DNA of 64,000 nt from an uncultured Prevotellaceae bacterium (GTDB lineage: Bacteria; Bacteroidota; Bacteroidia; Bacteroidales; Muribaculaceae). Below the pieces are notes generated by a model that worked only from the letters and a program-made list of their open reading frames with translations, had not been told where the DNA came from and did no database searches. Below, one piece after another: positions 44,631 through 54,665 of this stretch (positions within the stretch are counted from its first letter, which is position 1; the number at the start of each line of letters is the position of its first letter). The stretch spans positions 20,932 through 84,931 of the forward strand of contig CAMZFV010000008.1 of the NCBI GenBank assembly GCA_947306175.1. Reading direction: 5' to 3'. Made by a program: the position numbers and the translations under genes.

Positions 44631-46358
44631 ATGAAACGACATATCGCGATATTGATGATTGTGCTGGTGGCTTTGACCGCTATGGCAGGCAAGAAGCCGG
44701 CACCAAAAGTCATCAGCCTCGCTGACCAGCGCAAGGCGGAATATATCTTCATGGAGGCACAGAAGTACAAGTTGGATGACAACTTTGATGCCTTCTATGA
44801 CCTGCTTACCTATGCCCATGAGATTGACTCCACCAATACAGCCATCTCGTTTTATATGGGTATGTGCCTGATCAAGATGAACAACACAACCAAGGAGCGT
44901 TGCGAGCAGGGACTGGCTTTGATGAAGAAGCACTTTGACGCACAACCCGAAGACCTGTACGAGACCACCTTCTACAGCGACGCCAACATGCAGTTGGGGC
45001 ATCCTGACGAGGCTTTGAGGGCCCTCAAACTGCTCAATGAGCGCAACCCCAACCGCCTGGAGTTGCAGGTGCGTCTTGCCGAAGCCTACTCCCACACTGG
45101 GGATTATGCCCAGAGTAATGCTACCTATGACAGCATCGCCACCCTGTTTGGCGACGCCATCCAGATCACGGCCGGCAAACTGAACAATTACCAGTCCATG
45201 AACGACAGCACAGGAGCGCTCAACGAGATGCGCCGCTTGCTCAACAAGGCTCCACAAAATGCCGACTATAACATCGCAATGAGCAACCTGTTCCAGCATT
45301 ACGGCATGACCGATAGCGCCTTCTATTACATAGACCGGGCCCAAGAATATGAACCAGATAATGGTGCCATCTATCTCGTGAGGGCACGCTATTATCAGGA
45401 AGCAGGTGACAGTGTAGCCTATGAGCAGCAGATCTACAATGCCCTGACCGCCGAACAGCTCGATGTGGATTCCAAACTGGGCGTGCTGCTGAGCTTCATC
45501 CGTGAACAGCTCGCCAAGGAGGACACGACCCAGCGCATCAACAACCTGTTCACAGCGCTCATCCAGCAACACCCGCATGAAGCCAAGATCCATCAGCTTT
45601 ACAGTGAATACCTTTACACCTTGAAGGATTACAAGGGAGCCATTGAGCAGCTGGGTTATAGCCTGGACGTGAACCCCACCGATGCCGACGGATGGCGCAA
45701 CATGGTCATCCTCAACATGATGGACGACAACTATCCCGCCGCCATCCAGGTTTCGGAAAAGGCGCTGGAATACAATCCCGACAATCTGGACTTGTACCGA
45801 TATGTCGCTGGCTGCTACCACCAGATGAAGGAATATGGCAAAGCCATTGAGATGTACGAGAAAATCTATGCCATGACCGACTCGACCGACCTAGAACAAC
45901 GCGCCGACATCATCACGGGCATGGGTGATGCCTACAGCGAGCTGCAAGACACCACCCGCGCCATCGAGTGCTATCAACGCGCGCTGGAACTTGACCCGGC
46001 CAACTCGGGCGCACTCAACAACTATGCCTACTTCCTCGCCCAGCGCAGCCAGGAATTGGACAAAGCCGAACGCATGGCCGCCCTCGCCCTCAAGTACGAC
46101 CCCGACAACGCCAACTTCATCGACACCTACGCCTGGGTGTTTTTCGCCAAGAAAGACTACACTAAGGCCCTGCTCTACATCAAGAGCGCTGTCGAGAAAG
46201 ACGAGGACAACCACCTGCTGGAGCACTATGGCGACATCCTGTGGTTCAATGACGAGAAAGAAGCCGCCGTTGAGCAGTGGACCAAGGCGCTGGAAACGGA
46301 TCCAGATAACGAATTACTGCAACGCAAAGTAAAAGATAAGACCTATTATGAAGAATAG
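44631..46358 (+). CDS. Exported TPR repeat protein
   Basis: 575 residues. The start at 44631 follows a clear AAGGAG ribosome site 6 bases upstream and opens a signal peptide (MKRHIAILMIVLVALTAMAG). A longer in-frame start at 44505 would overlap dut and is unlikely. About ten TPR units cover residues 60-560 (for example DLYRYVAGCYHQMKEYGKAIEMYEKIY and SGALNNYAYFLAQRSQELDKAERMA). It overlaps the DUF4292 gene by 11 bp, so coupled expression and a joint envelope role, perhaps lipoprotein or LPS handling, are inferred. Confidence 0.88.
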   Translation: MKRHIAILMIVLVALTAMAGKKPAPKVISLADQRKAEYIFMEAQKYKLDDNFDAFYDLLTYAHEIDSTNTAISFYMGMCLIKMNNTTKERCEQGLALMKKHFDAQPEDLYETTFYSDANMQLGHPDEALRALKLLNERNPNRLELQVRLAEAYSHTGDYAQSNATYDSIATLFGDAIQITAGKLNNYQSMNDSTGALNEMRRLLNKAPQNADYNIAMSNLFQHYGMTDSAFYYIDRAQEYEPDNGAIYLVRARYYQEAGDSVAYEQQIYNALTAEQLDVDSKLGVLLSFIREQLAKEDTTQRINNLFTALIQQHPHEAKIHQLYSEYLYTLKDYKGAIEQLGYSLDVNPTDADGWRNMVILNMMDDNYPAAIQVSEKALEYNPDNLDLYRYVAGCYHQMKEYGKAIEMYEKIYAMTDSTDLEQRADIITGMGDAYSELQDTTRAIECYQRALELDPANSGALNNYAYFLAQRSQELDKAERMAALALKYDPDNANFIDTYAWVFFAKKDYTKALLYIKSAVEKDEDNHLLEHYGDILWFNDEKEAAVEQWTKALETDPDNELLQRKVKDKTYYEE

Positions 46359-47193
46359 CATCATCATCCTCTCCCTCCTGATTGCCCTTACAGTGACGGG
46401 CACCTCGTGTGGAATCTTCAACAAAGCCAAGGCCGGCACATCTCCCATCGGGCAGAACACAACCACGACACCGACAACGGATGCCGAAGCATACGATGCC
46501 ATCATCTCCACCTTGGGCGATTGGCAGACGATGCAGACCGGCGGAAACATCAAGTTGAGCGCCGGCAGCAACTTCTCGTCATCGGTCCAGGTGCGCATGG
46601 TACGTGACCAGGCCATCTACATCTCACTGCGTCCCATGCTGGGCATCGAGGTGGGCAAACTCATCATTACCGCCGACAGTCTCTATGCTGTGGACAAGGT
46701 ACACAAGCGCTACATTGCCGAGAAAGTCTCCATCCTCACGTCGGGCGTTCCCGTTACCGTAAGCGAAGTCCAGGATATGTTCCTTGGCAGGCCATTCATC
46801 ATCGGCAAGGGCACCGTCAACGAGAGTAACAAGGACGCCGTCACTGTCACCCGCGAGGGCAACTCCGTCATTCTGGCGCCCACCGAGGGTTACAAGGGTT
46901 ATGGCTATGCCTTCACCTTTGACAAGCAGGGCCGCATCACCTCGCTCGACATCGTGCCCACGGGCAGCACAACCGCGGCCTATCAGGTCAAGTACGGTGA
47001 CGTGCGCAGCACCACAGCAGGCAACATCGCTCACGACATCAACGCCACCGCCACTGTCGAGAAAAAGACCATCAACTTGTCGCTTGACTACAAGAACATC
47101 GACTGGAACGACAAGGTGAAAATCGAGATAAGCATCCCGAGCGGTTACAAACGCATGAGCGCCAAAGACCTCTTCTCGATGTTCTCTAATTGA
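46348..47193 (+). CDS. DUF4292 family lipoprotein
   Basis: 281 residues. Lipobox TGTSC (Cys21). The domain pattern is GGNIKLSAGSNFSSSVQVRMVRDQAIYISLRPMLGIEVGKLIITADSLYAVDKVHKRYI, a LolA/LolB-like half-barrel. DUF4292 proteins are inferred to bind lipid in the periplasm. It overlaps the upstream TPR gene by 11 bp. The end KDLFSMFSN is typical for the family. Confidence 0.85.
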   Translation: MKNSIIILSLLIALTVTGTSCGIFNKAKAGTSPIGQNTTTTPTTDAEAYDAIISTLGDWQTMQTGGNIKLSAGSNFSSSVQVRMVRDQAIYISLRPMLGIEVGKLIITADSLYAVDKVHKRYIAEKVSILTSGVPVTVSEVQDMFLGRPFIIGKGTVNESNKDAVTVTREGNSVILAPTEGYKGYGYAFTFDKQGRITSLDIVPTGSTTAAYQVKYGDVRSTTAGNIAHDINATATVEKKTINLSLDYKNIDWNDKVKIEISIPSGYKRMSAKDLFSMFSN

Positions 47194-47325
47194 TAGTTTT
47201 CAGTTCTCAGTTGGCAGTTTTCAGTTACTATCCGCATTACTGGAATAACTGCAGGATTCTGTTCAAACGGGTATGGCAATAAAATGGCTGTTCCTGCGTT
47301 ATTTCATATATAAACAACACAGTCC

Positions 47326-49707
47326 ATGAGATTTCATTCCCGCATATTGATGTTAGTGGCGTGCCTGCTGTGCGCCACCATCGCCTTTTCCCAGGTCAAA
47401 ATCACCGGTAAGGTCGTTGATGCCGCCGGTGAACCGATAGAGTTTGCCACGGTGCGTCTATTGGGGACCGCTTTGGGCACCAATACCGACACTAAGGGCC
47501 AATATGAGATCACCGTCCCCAAGGCCGATACCCTGATGGTGGAATTCTCCAGCCTGGGCTACTCTACGGTGACGCGCCAACTCATCAAACCCGAGGGCAC
47601 AGTAACCATCAACCCCAAACTGTATGAGAAGACGCATGAACTCGGCGAGATTGAGATTACCGAGTACAAGAAGCAGACCACTGGGATGCAGGGCATCGAC
47701 GTGGATATGCTGAAGCGCACACCCGATGCCTCGGGTGGCAGCGTGGAGGCGGTGTTGACCACGATGGCGGGCGTCAGTTCCAAGAACGAGATGAGTTCTC
47801 AATACATGGTGCGCGGCGGCTCTTACGATGAGAACAGCGTGTATATCAACGGCATTGAGGTCTATCGTCCCCAGTTGATCAGTTCGGGCCAGCAGGAGGG
47901 TATGAGTATCATCAACCCCGACATGGTGCGTAAGGTCGAATTCTCTACTGGCGGTTTCAGCGCTGCCTACGGCGACCGCATGTCATCGGTGCTGGACATC
48001 ACCTACCGCGAGCCTGAGGCCTTTGAGGGCGCTTTTGCCGCCAGTATGCAAGGCGGCAGCCTGATGCTGGGTCACAGCACGAGCCATTACTCGCAGATGC
48101 ATGGCGCACGTTATAAACGCAACTCTTCACTCATGGGCTCACTGGAGAGCAAGGGTGAATATGATCCGCAGTATTTCGATTATCAGACGAGCTTTGTGTT
48201 CAAGCCCACTGAAAAACTGCGTATCGCCCTGCTGGGCAACGTGAGCATCAACGATTACCGCTTCACGCCCGTTAACCGCGAGACCAGTTTCGGTACCAGC
48301 GAGGAGGTGAGACAGTTTACAGTTTATTTCGACGGCTATGAGAAGGATAAGTTCCAGACCTACTTCGGTGCTGGAGCCATCACCTACGCATTCAACAAAA
48401 AGGGGACCGACCTTACCCTGCAAGCCTCGGGTTACCGTACCGATGAGCTCGTGTCCTACGATATCCACGGCGAGTATTGGCTGAACCAAGCCGGTCAGGA
48501 GCTGGGTGTCGGCAAGTATCATGAACACGAGCGCACCCGCCTGAAGATGAACGTGATGGACATCACCCTGCGCGGAAACATTGGCTTCAACCAAAACAGC
48601 ATCTCTTATGGTATCTCGATGCGCAAAGAGGACATCTACGACCGCTCCCGCCAGTGGCAGTGGCGCGACAGTGCAGGCTACTCCCTGCCCCACATTCCCG
48701 ACCAGGTCAACGTCATCTTCACCGAGACGTCGAGTAATGACCTGAACACCACACGTATCGCGGGATGGCTGATGGACACGTGGCGCTTCACATCTGCAGC
48801 AGGCTATTGGTCGCTGAATGCGGGCGTGAGGTTGTCGCACTGGAACTTCAACGGCGAAACGCTTGTTTCACCGCGTGCAAGTCTCGGCTTTGTGCCCGAG
48901 CGCAACGGCAACCTGTCGTTTCGACTTGCCGGTGGTGTATATTACCAGGCGCCATTCTACAAGGAATACCGCCAACAGGTCATGGACTCGCTGGGCAACC
49001 GCAATATCCTCCTGAACAAGAATATCAAGTCGCAACGCAGCATCCAGATCATCCTGGGTAGTGACTACACCTTCAGGGCGCTCGACCGTCCGTTCAAGTT
49101 CACCGCCGAGGCCTATTACAAGAACCTCAGCAACCTCATCCCCTACGAGATCGACAACCTCAAACTCGTCTATAGCGGTGTCAACTCCTCCAAAGGTTAC
49201 ATTGCCGGCTTGGATATGAAACTGTTCGGTCAGTTTGTCGAGGGCACTGATTCCTGGCTCAGCTTCTCGCTGATGAAGACGCAGGAGGACCTGAACGGTG
49301 TGAAGGTGCCCCGCCCCACCGACCAGCGCTATAGCGTTGCCCTGTTCTTCACCGACTATTTCCCCAACATCCCACGCCTGAAGTTCAGCCTCAAGGGCAT
49401 CGTCAGCGACGGTCTGCCCACCACGGCACCCCATTTGACGCGTGCCGACTCCTACGTGCGCCAACCCGCCTACAAGCGTGTGGACGTGGGCCTGAGCTAC
49501 GAACTCGTCGGCAAGGACAACCGCCCCTACAGTGGATTTTTCAGCCACTTCAAGGAAATCTGGCTGGGCCTGGACTGCTTCAACCTGATGGACATTTCCA
49601 ATGTGAGCAGCTACTACTGGGTCACCGACGTGAACAACATCCAGTACGCCGTCCCCAACTACCTGACCCGCCGCCAGCTCAACGTCCGCCTGAGCGCCAG
49701 CTTCTAA
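47326..49707 (+). CDS. TonB-dependent receptor
   Basis: 793 residues. After the signal peptide (LVACLLCATIAFS) comes a carboxypeptidase-D-like regulatory domain (about 22-105, VKITGKVVDAAGEPIEFATVRLLG). Next is the plug (about 115-235, ending in VRKVEFSTGGFSAAYGDRMSSVLDI), then a 22-strand outer-membrane barrel ending RRQLNVRLSASF with a terminal Phe. No SusD partner is nearby, so iron, cobalamin or peptide uptake is as likely as glycan uptake. The leader (47194-47325) has CAGTTTTCAGTT repeats but no clear promoter. Confidence 0.9.
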   Translation: MRFHSRILMLVACLLCATIAFSQVKITGKVVDAAGEPIEFATVRLLGTALGTNTDTKGQYEITVPKADTLMVEFSSLGYSTVTRQLIKPEGTVTINPKLYEKTHELGEIEITEYKKQTTGMQGIDVDMLKRTPDASGGSVEAVLTTMAGVSSKNEMSSQYMVRGGSYDENSVYINGIEVYRPQLISSGQQEGMSIINPDMVRKVEFSTGGFSAAYGDRMSSVLDITYREPEAFEGAFAASMQGGSLMLGHSTSHYSQMHGARYKRNSSLMGSLESKGEYDPQYFDYQTSFVFKPTEKLRIALLGNVSINDYRFTPVNRETSFGTSEEVRQFTVYFDGYEKDKFQTYFGAGAITYAFNKKGTDLTLQASGYRTDELVSYDIHGEYWLNQAGQELGVGKYHEHERTRLKMNVMDITLRGNIGFNQNSISYGISMRKEDIYDRSRQWQWRDSAGYSLPHIPDQVNVIFTETSSNDLNTTRIAGWLMDTWRFTSAAGYWSLNAGVRLSHWNFNGETLVSPRASLGFVPERNGNLSFRLAGGVYYQAPFYKEYRQQVMDSLGNRNILLNKNIKSQRSIQIILGSDYTFRALDRPFKFTAEAYYKNLSNLIPYEIDNLKLVYSGVNSSKGYIAGLDMKLFGQFVEGTDSWLSFSLMKTQEDLNGVKVPRPTDQRYSVALFFTDYFPNIPRLKFSLKGIVSDGLPTTAPHLTRADSYVRQPAYKRVDVGLSYELVGKDNRPYSGFFSHFKEIWLGLDCFNLMDISNVSSYYWVTDVNNIQYAVPNYLTRRQLNVRLSASF

Positions 49708-49714
49708 AACAAGG

Positions 49715-50422
49715 TCACATCATGATTCTCTCAAGTTTTGCCTTCCATTTTTCCCAATGGGGCATTTCCTTGGTGAGCAAGGCATAAAATGCCTTGGTGT
49801 GGTTCCTGTGCACGAGGTGGCACAGTTCATGGGTGATCACATATTCAATACAACAACGGGGAGCACAGATGAGCCTCGGGTTTAGATAGATTTGCCCATC
49901 TTTTGTACAATACCCCCATCGTTTTTCCATCCTTCTGATGGATATGCCCTTGGGCTTCACACCATATACACTGAATTGCTCGATAATGGGTTGGGCATAT
50001 TCCGGGAATTTCACCTTTGCCCGCTGCCTGTACCATGTGAGCAGCAGTACCCCCGCATCCCGCCTTTGGCGGCATTCGACCTCGATGATGTTACTCTGAT
50101 AATGCACGGCATTGACATGGCTTGGCGTAACCCGCAACATATACTGCCGTCCAAGATACAGATGAGATTCGCCGCTAACGTAGCGACGTGGAGTGGTCGG
50201 CACCCCAAACGACTCGAAATACCGTTTCTGCCGCAGTATCCAGCTAGCCCGCTTACGCACGCGTTCCTTGATCATCTCACACCCGGCATCCAGCGGCGCT
50301 TTCAGTGACACCGACCCATCAGGATGCACACTGATGCCCAGCGTCTTGCGATTCGTGTACTCAATACTATACTCTATGACGCTGGAACCGTATTGTATGC
50401 TGTCATGGTTCACTTGATCCAT
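49715..50422 (-). CDS. YgjP-like zinc metallopeptidase
   Basis: 235 residues with the zincin motif His198-Glu199-x-x-His202 (VITHELCHLVH), a third ligand His208 in HRNHTKAF, and KRWGYCTKDGQIYLNPRLI upstream, typical of the YgjP/DUF45 family. Its start overlaps the end of hsdR by 13 bp, so it is the last gene of the restriction-modification operon. YgjP-type genes are often found near type I systems. Its role there is not known. Confidence 0.88.
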   Translation of the reverse strand: MDQVNHDSIQYGSSVIEYSIEYTNRKTLGISVHPDGSVSLKAPLDAGCEMIKERVRKRASWILRQKRYFESFGVPTTPRRYVSGESHLYLGRQYMLRVTPSHVNAVHYQSNIIEVECRQRRDAGVLLLTWYRQRAKVKFPEYAQPIIEQFSVYGVKPKGISIRRMEKRWGYCTKDGQIYLNPRLICAPRCCIEYVITHELCHLVHRNHTKAFYALLTKEMPHWEKWKAKLERIMM

Positions 50423-53400
50423 ATCTTTGCGACATCAACACACCCGTCAATAATCACATCCATGTCATCAAACGTGAAATCCAAGTTGTACCTCCGCTTG
50501 ACGTTGTCTATGAGTTCGTCTTCCAGTGCGATTTTCATCTTGCCGATGATGTCGCTCTTGGTTTGCCAATCAACCAGGACGCTTCCATCGGCAGTCACCG
50601 CTTCACGGATGATGACATCAAATGCCTTGCATGTTTCTAATGCCATCTCCTTGATAGGTTTATCTTCAAACAGGCGTTTGTAGTTTTCCAATGCAATGCC
50701 GTAATAAGCCTTTGCAGTATGATTGTGCGCCAGTTCCGCGGGCATATCGCTATCGGTATGGTTCAATACGTCATCTTTGTAACGTTTCATCCGCTCCAGG
50801 TACTCAATGTCACTCAAGCGACCTTGCTCGTATGCCTCAATCGATTCTCTGATCAATTGCGAGAACTTCTTGTAAAATGCAGGGTCCGATGCCATGTTTT
50901 CAGTGATATACTTGGTGGTGCGTGAGGCAATGGTATCGGCCTTGGCGGCTGTGCCCACCACATGATCCACCTCTTTTTGGAAAGCCTCGGTGTCAAAGAT
51001 ATTCACCAGGTTGGTGATGACCCTCACCTCATCACTCTCCACATGGCGGTTGATAAGCCGTTCTATGCGGGCTTCATATTTCTTATAGTCGATGGCATCA
51101 GAATAGCGTAGTTGCACTGCAGTGCGCAACCTGCTAAACATCTTCAGGTCATCCTTATAGCGCTGGATGGTTTTCTCGTCAGCATGGTCGTGAAACTCCT
51201 TAGTGGACAATGCCAGACGCAACAATGACGAGAAGGCGCTCAAGCGGTCATAAAATTCATGGCGGCGGTCTTCGGGTCTCAACGACTGGGCATAAGCCTC
51301 TAGATCACGCTTGTTGGGGATGGTCTTGAACAGGTCCCACAATTCCGAACTACGCTGCGGCAATTCGGCAATCTTGTCACTCACGGGCGCCAAGGTTTCC
51401 TTGAACACGTCAAGTTCTTCCTGGTCATATTCGGCATAAATCTCAAGCGCGGCATCCAGGTCAGCCAGCACGCCATAATAATCAATGATATAACCGTAGT
51501 CCTTGCCCTCGCAGGTGCGGTTCACCCTGGCCACGGCCTGCAGTAACGTGTGGCCGCTCAAGTGACGGTCAAGATACATGATGGCCAATTTGGGCTCGTC
51601 AAATCCCGTCAACAGTTTGTCCACGACAATCATGATATCTGGGGCTTCCTGAGTCTTGAAGCGGGAAATCAGGTGCTCTTGATACTTACTCGGTGAGCCG
51701 TGCTCGTCCATCATCTTGCGCCAAAAGCGCTTGATGTCCTCGGTCACGCCGCCGTATGCACTGTCCTCGCCCTCACGGTCATCGGGGCCGGTGATCAATA
51801 CCTCGCTGGATACCTTGCCGATCTCATCCAGGAATTTCTTGTACAGGATGGCGACCCGCTTCTTGGGAGTCACAAGCATGGCCTTGAAACCCGTACCCTG
51901 CCAGTTGTCGGCATAATGGGTGGATACATCCATGGCGATGGAATAGATGCGTTGCTCAGTCTGGTTGAGGACATCGGTGCGTGAGTATTTCTTCTTTAAG
52001 TCAGTGGATTCCTCTGCAGTGAGGCCTTCGCTCTCGTGGGCAAAGAAGTTGTCGATAGGTCCCTCGGCGACATACTGTGGCACGATGCGGCCCTCATACA
52101 ACAGGGGCAGCACAGCATGGTCGTCGATTGCCTGCTTGACAGTATAGACGGGCTGGATGATACCGCCAAAGGTCCTTGCCGTGTTTTTGTCCTTCTTCAT
52201 CAGCGGAGTACCCGTGAAGGCGATTTTGCAGGCATTGGGCAACACACGGTCCATCTGGATGGCCAATTCCTTGTACTGCGTGCGGTGAGCCTCGTCAATC
52301 AGCACAAAGATGTCAGGATCGGTCAAGGGATGCTTGATTTTCTTGATGGCGGTGGCAAACTTGTTGATGACGGTCGTGATGACGGCATCGGTGCGGCTCT
52401 CGAGCAGTTCCATCAGGCGGTTGCCTGTCGTGGCATTTTCCACCTCTTTACCGCATTTCTTGAAGGTCTTGGTGATTTGGTGATCAAGGTCAGTGCGGTC
52501 TGTCACCAGCACGATGCGGGGATTGGGAACCACTGTGGCGATCTTTTGGGCGAGCATAAACATGGTAAGCGACTTGCCGCTGCCCTGGGTGTGCCACACC
52601 ACGCCACCGTAGCGCTTGCCGCCATCAATGGTCTGCACGCGATCCACGGTCTGCTTGACTGTAAAGTATTGCTGATAGCGGGCCACCTTCTTGATGCCGC
52701 CGTCATACAGGGTGAAATGGTACATCATTTCCAGCAACCGCTCGGGACGGCACAGGTTATACAGGTATTCGTCCTGCTCGGTGGTGGCTCGCACCTCCTC
52801 GCAATCTTGGTTCACAATCTCAAGCAGGCGCTGGCGGTAAGCGATTTCCTCGTCATTGTCACGAAACATTTCGCGCCACTTGCTCCAGAACTGGGCGCTG
52901 GAGCCCGTCGTGCCATAACTGCCAAAGCTGTTGCCGATGGCAAGCAGCAAAGCACTATAGACATACAGGCTGCGGATGCCGCCGTCCTGCTGGTTGCGCA
53001 GGTGTTGGGAAATGGCTTGTTCCTCGGCGCCCTTGATGTCAGTCCGCTTGCACTCGATGACCACAAGCGGGATGCCATTGACAAACAGTACAATGTCGGG
53101 ACGATAGGTGTCGGCACTGCCAGCTCGGGTGACGGCAAACTCCTCGGTAACATGATAGACATTCTTGGTCTTATCAGGATCATCCCAGTCGATATAGCGC
53201 ATGGTGAAGCTCTTCTTGTCGCCGTCGATGCTTTGCTCAAAGGCTTTTCCCAGTGTGAGCATATTATAGACCGCCTCATTGCCACTCAGGTAACCGCTCT
53301 CCATCGACACATTACGCATCGCAAGCACTCCGTTCTCAATGTTCTGCTCACTGAAGCGCTCCTCCTTGTGGTTGCCGATCCTGATGGAGTTCAGTTCCCG

Positions 53401-53562
53401 CAGTTGTCGCCTAAGCACATCCTCCAGCAGCACGTTGGAAGTCTTGCCACCACGCATCTGCAACGCCTCCTCTGGCGACAGATACTGATAGCCCAACTTC
53501 TGCAACAGCTCCAAAGCCGGCCCCTTGCTGATATCGTCCTCCCTAAATGAAATCATGGTCAT
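50410..53562 (-). CDS. hsdR: Type I restriction endonuclease, subunit R
   Basis: 1050 residues. N-terminal nuclease PD-(D/E)xK: Asp156 (YRPDIVLF) and Glu170-x-Lys172 (LVVIECKR). Translocase of helicase superfamily 2: Walker A HTQGSGKS (324-331), DEAH (423-426), TGTPL, LLTGFDEP and QAVARVNRTCEGKDYGYIIDYYG. A C-terminal helical region binds HsdM. The start MTMISFREDD overlaps the DUF4062 stop by 4 bp (ATGA). A decayed copy of the first 70 bp is found at 54597-54665. Confidence 0.96.
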   Translation of the reverse strand: MTMISFREDDISKGPALELLQKLGYQYLSPEEALQMRGGKTSNVLLEDVLRRQLRELNSIRIGNHKEERFSEQNIENGVLAMRNVSMESGYLSGNEAVYNMLTLGKAFEQSIDGDKKSFTMRYIDWDDPDKTKNVYHVTEEFAVTRAGSADTYRPDIVLFVNGIPLVVIECKRTDIKGAEEQAISQHLRNQQDGGIRSLYVYSALLLAIGNSFGSYGTTGSSAQFWSKWREMFRDNDEEIAYRQRLLEIVNQDCEEVRATTEQDEYLYNLCRPERLLEMMYHFTLYDGGIKKVARYQQYFTVKQTVDRVQTIDGGKRYGGVVWHTQGSGKSLTMFMLAQKIATVVPNPRIVLVTDRTDLDHQITKTFKKCGKEVENATTGNRLMELLESRTDAVITTVINKFATAIKKIKHPLTDPDIFVLIDEAHRTQYKELAIQMDRVLPNACKIAFTGTPLMKKDKNTARTFGGIIQPVYTVKQAIDDHAVLPLLYEGRIVPQYVAEGPIDNFFAHESEGLTAEESTDLKKKYSRTDVLNQTEQRIYSIAMDVSTHYADNWQGTGFKAMLVTPKKRVAILYKKFLDEIGKVSSEVLITGPDDREGEDSAYGGVTEDIKRFWRKMMDEHGSPSKYQEHLISRFKTQEAPDIMIVVDKLLTGFDEPKLAIMYLDRHLSGHTLLQAVARVNRTCEGKDYGYIIDYYGVLADLDAALEIYAEYDQEELDVFKETLAPVSDKIAELPQRSSELWDLFKTIPNKRDLEAYAQSLRPEDRRHEFYDRLSAFSSLLRLALSTKEFHDHADEKTIQRYKDDLKMFSRLRTAVQLRYSDAIDYKKYEARIERLINRHVESDEVRVITNLVNIFDTEAFQKEVDHVVGTAAKADTIASRTTKYITENMASDPAFYKKFSQLIRESIEAYEQGRLSDIEYLERMKRYKDDVLNHTDSDMPAELAHNHTAKAYYGIALENYKRLFEDKPIKEMALETCKAFDVIIREAVTADGSVLVDWQTKSDIIGKMKIALEDELIDNVKRRYNLDFTFDDMDVIIDGCVDVAKIWIK

Positions 53563-54539
53563 TCTTTTTTTACGCTCATCAGCTCAAACATAAGCTGTCT
53601 TCCTTTTTTTGTCAAACTCCAAAATAATCCCATACTACCATTAGTTGCTTTACTATAGCTTACATTGATTAACCCCAAGGACATGAGATGGATTTTCACA
53701 ATATCTATATCGTGGTCATACAAAATGACATTTCTATCTGACTTTATGCTTCTAAGGATATCGTCTACTTTTCTTTTAGCATGAAAATCAGACGGATGTC
53801 CCATTAGTTCAGGAGCCAATCGCACAAACAAATTCTTCCAGTTACTCCCTAGTTTTATCGATTGACCAGAGATATCTTGCCTTAAAACTATTTCATCGTC
53901 TAATGATGCCAATTCTGTTTCTGTGGCAATAATATCATTATCTTTTTGAGAATTCTCAACACTCTCCTTATATTGTCTTAATTCTGCTAGTTCTTTAAGC
54001 AAGCCATTCATTTCTTGTAAAGATTCTGCACTAGATTGAAGATTAGCTCTCACCCATCCTGTTCGAGGGAACATTTTGATAGTTTTTGGAAGACTTACCG
54101 CAACTCTTGCATTTAATTCATCCGGATTTTTCCAATACTGTACCAGACGACCTATTTCTACTTTTTTGCGGAAGGCCTCTAACTTCTTCTGTAAATCCAC
54201 ATCTACATCCACTTTGCTCATAGGAAGAGATGAAATATTCTGATGTAAGAAAGCCAAAACTGGAATATTTTTTGAAACGGCATAGTCATACTCTTTTTCA
54301 GTATAGCTAACTCCATTTTCATCCATGCTACCGTAACGCGCCCCTACTATCAGAAGATAATAGTCACAGTCATCAATGATTCTTTTGATAAACTCGAATT
54401 GTTCCTCATCCATTGCTGGGAACAATTCCATACCTGCAGGAATGCAATCTAAACTCATGATAGTTTGCATTACCTTATTACGTTCTTCTTTTAAATCAGA
54501 GAAGGTAGAACTGATAAATATTTGATATCGCTTATCCAT
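53559..54539 (-). CDS. DUF4062 protein with predicted C-terminal winged-helix domain
   Basis: 326 residues. Residues 1-155 are a DUF4062 domain (YQIFISSTFSDLKEERNKV, AGMELFPAMDEEQFEFIKRIIDDCDYYLLIVGARYGS, YTEKEYDYAVSKNIPVLAFLH), a flavodoxin/TIR-like alpha/beta fold found in signalling and defence proteins. A coiled-coil (about 165-200) follows. Residues about 260-326 (HLMSLGLINVSYSK...GLFWSLTKKGRQLMFELM) look like a winged helix. The gene is AT-rich and lies between the DUF4393 gene and hsdR. It is flanked by an intact and a decayed hsdR start, so it was inserted. Confidence 0.8.
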   Translation of the reverse strand: MDKRYQIFISSTFSDLKEERNKVMQTIMSLDCIPAGMELFPAMDEEQFEFIKRIIDDCDYYLLIVGARYGSMDENGVSYTEKEYDYAVSKNIPVLAFLHQNISSLPMSKVDVDVDLQKKLEAFRKKVEIGRLVQYWKNPDELNARVAVSLPKTIKMFPRTGWVRANLQSSAESLQEMNGLLKELAELRQYKESVENSQKDNDIIATETELASLDDEIVLRQDISGQSIKLGSNWKNLFVRLAPELMGHPSDFHAKRKVDDILRSIKSDRNVILYDHDIDIVKIHLMSLGLINVSYSKATNGSMGLFWSLTKKGRQLMFELMSVKKE

Positions 54540-54596
54540 AAAATAATTGATTTATTGGTGAATACAGATAGCACTTTTTGACAGTTAATATATCAA

Positions 54597-54665
54597 CCAA
54601 CTTCTGCAACAGCACCAAAGCCAGCCTCTTGCTTATATCGTCTCTCTAAATTATATCATGGTCAT
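54597..54665 (-). pseudogene. Decayed duplicate of the hsdR 5' end
   Basis: About 62 of 70 bases match 53493-53562, the first 23 codons of hsdR, including ATGACCATGAT at the start. Two in-frame stops (after MTMI and near codon 11) and a 1-base deletion make it non-coding for HsdR. The DUF4393 gene now ends inside it (stop at 54646). Confidence 0.8.

Noticed and set aside
52036..53550. 504-codon plus-strand open frame
   Set aside because: Lies opposite hsdR, whose full set of helicase and nuclease motifs is on the minus strand. The plus-strand protein is His/Val/Leu-rich without motifs.
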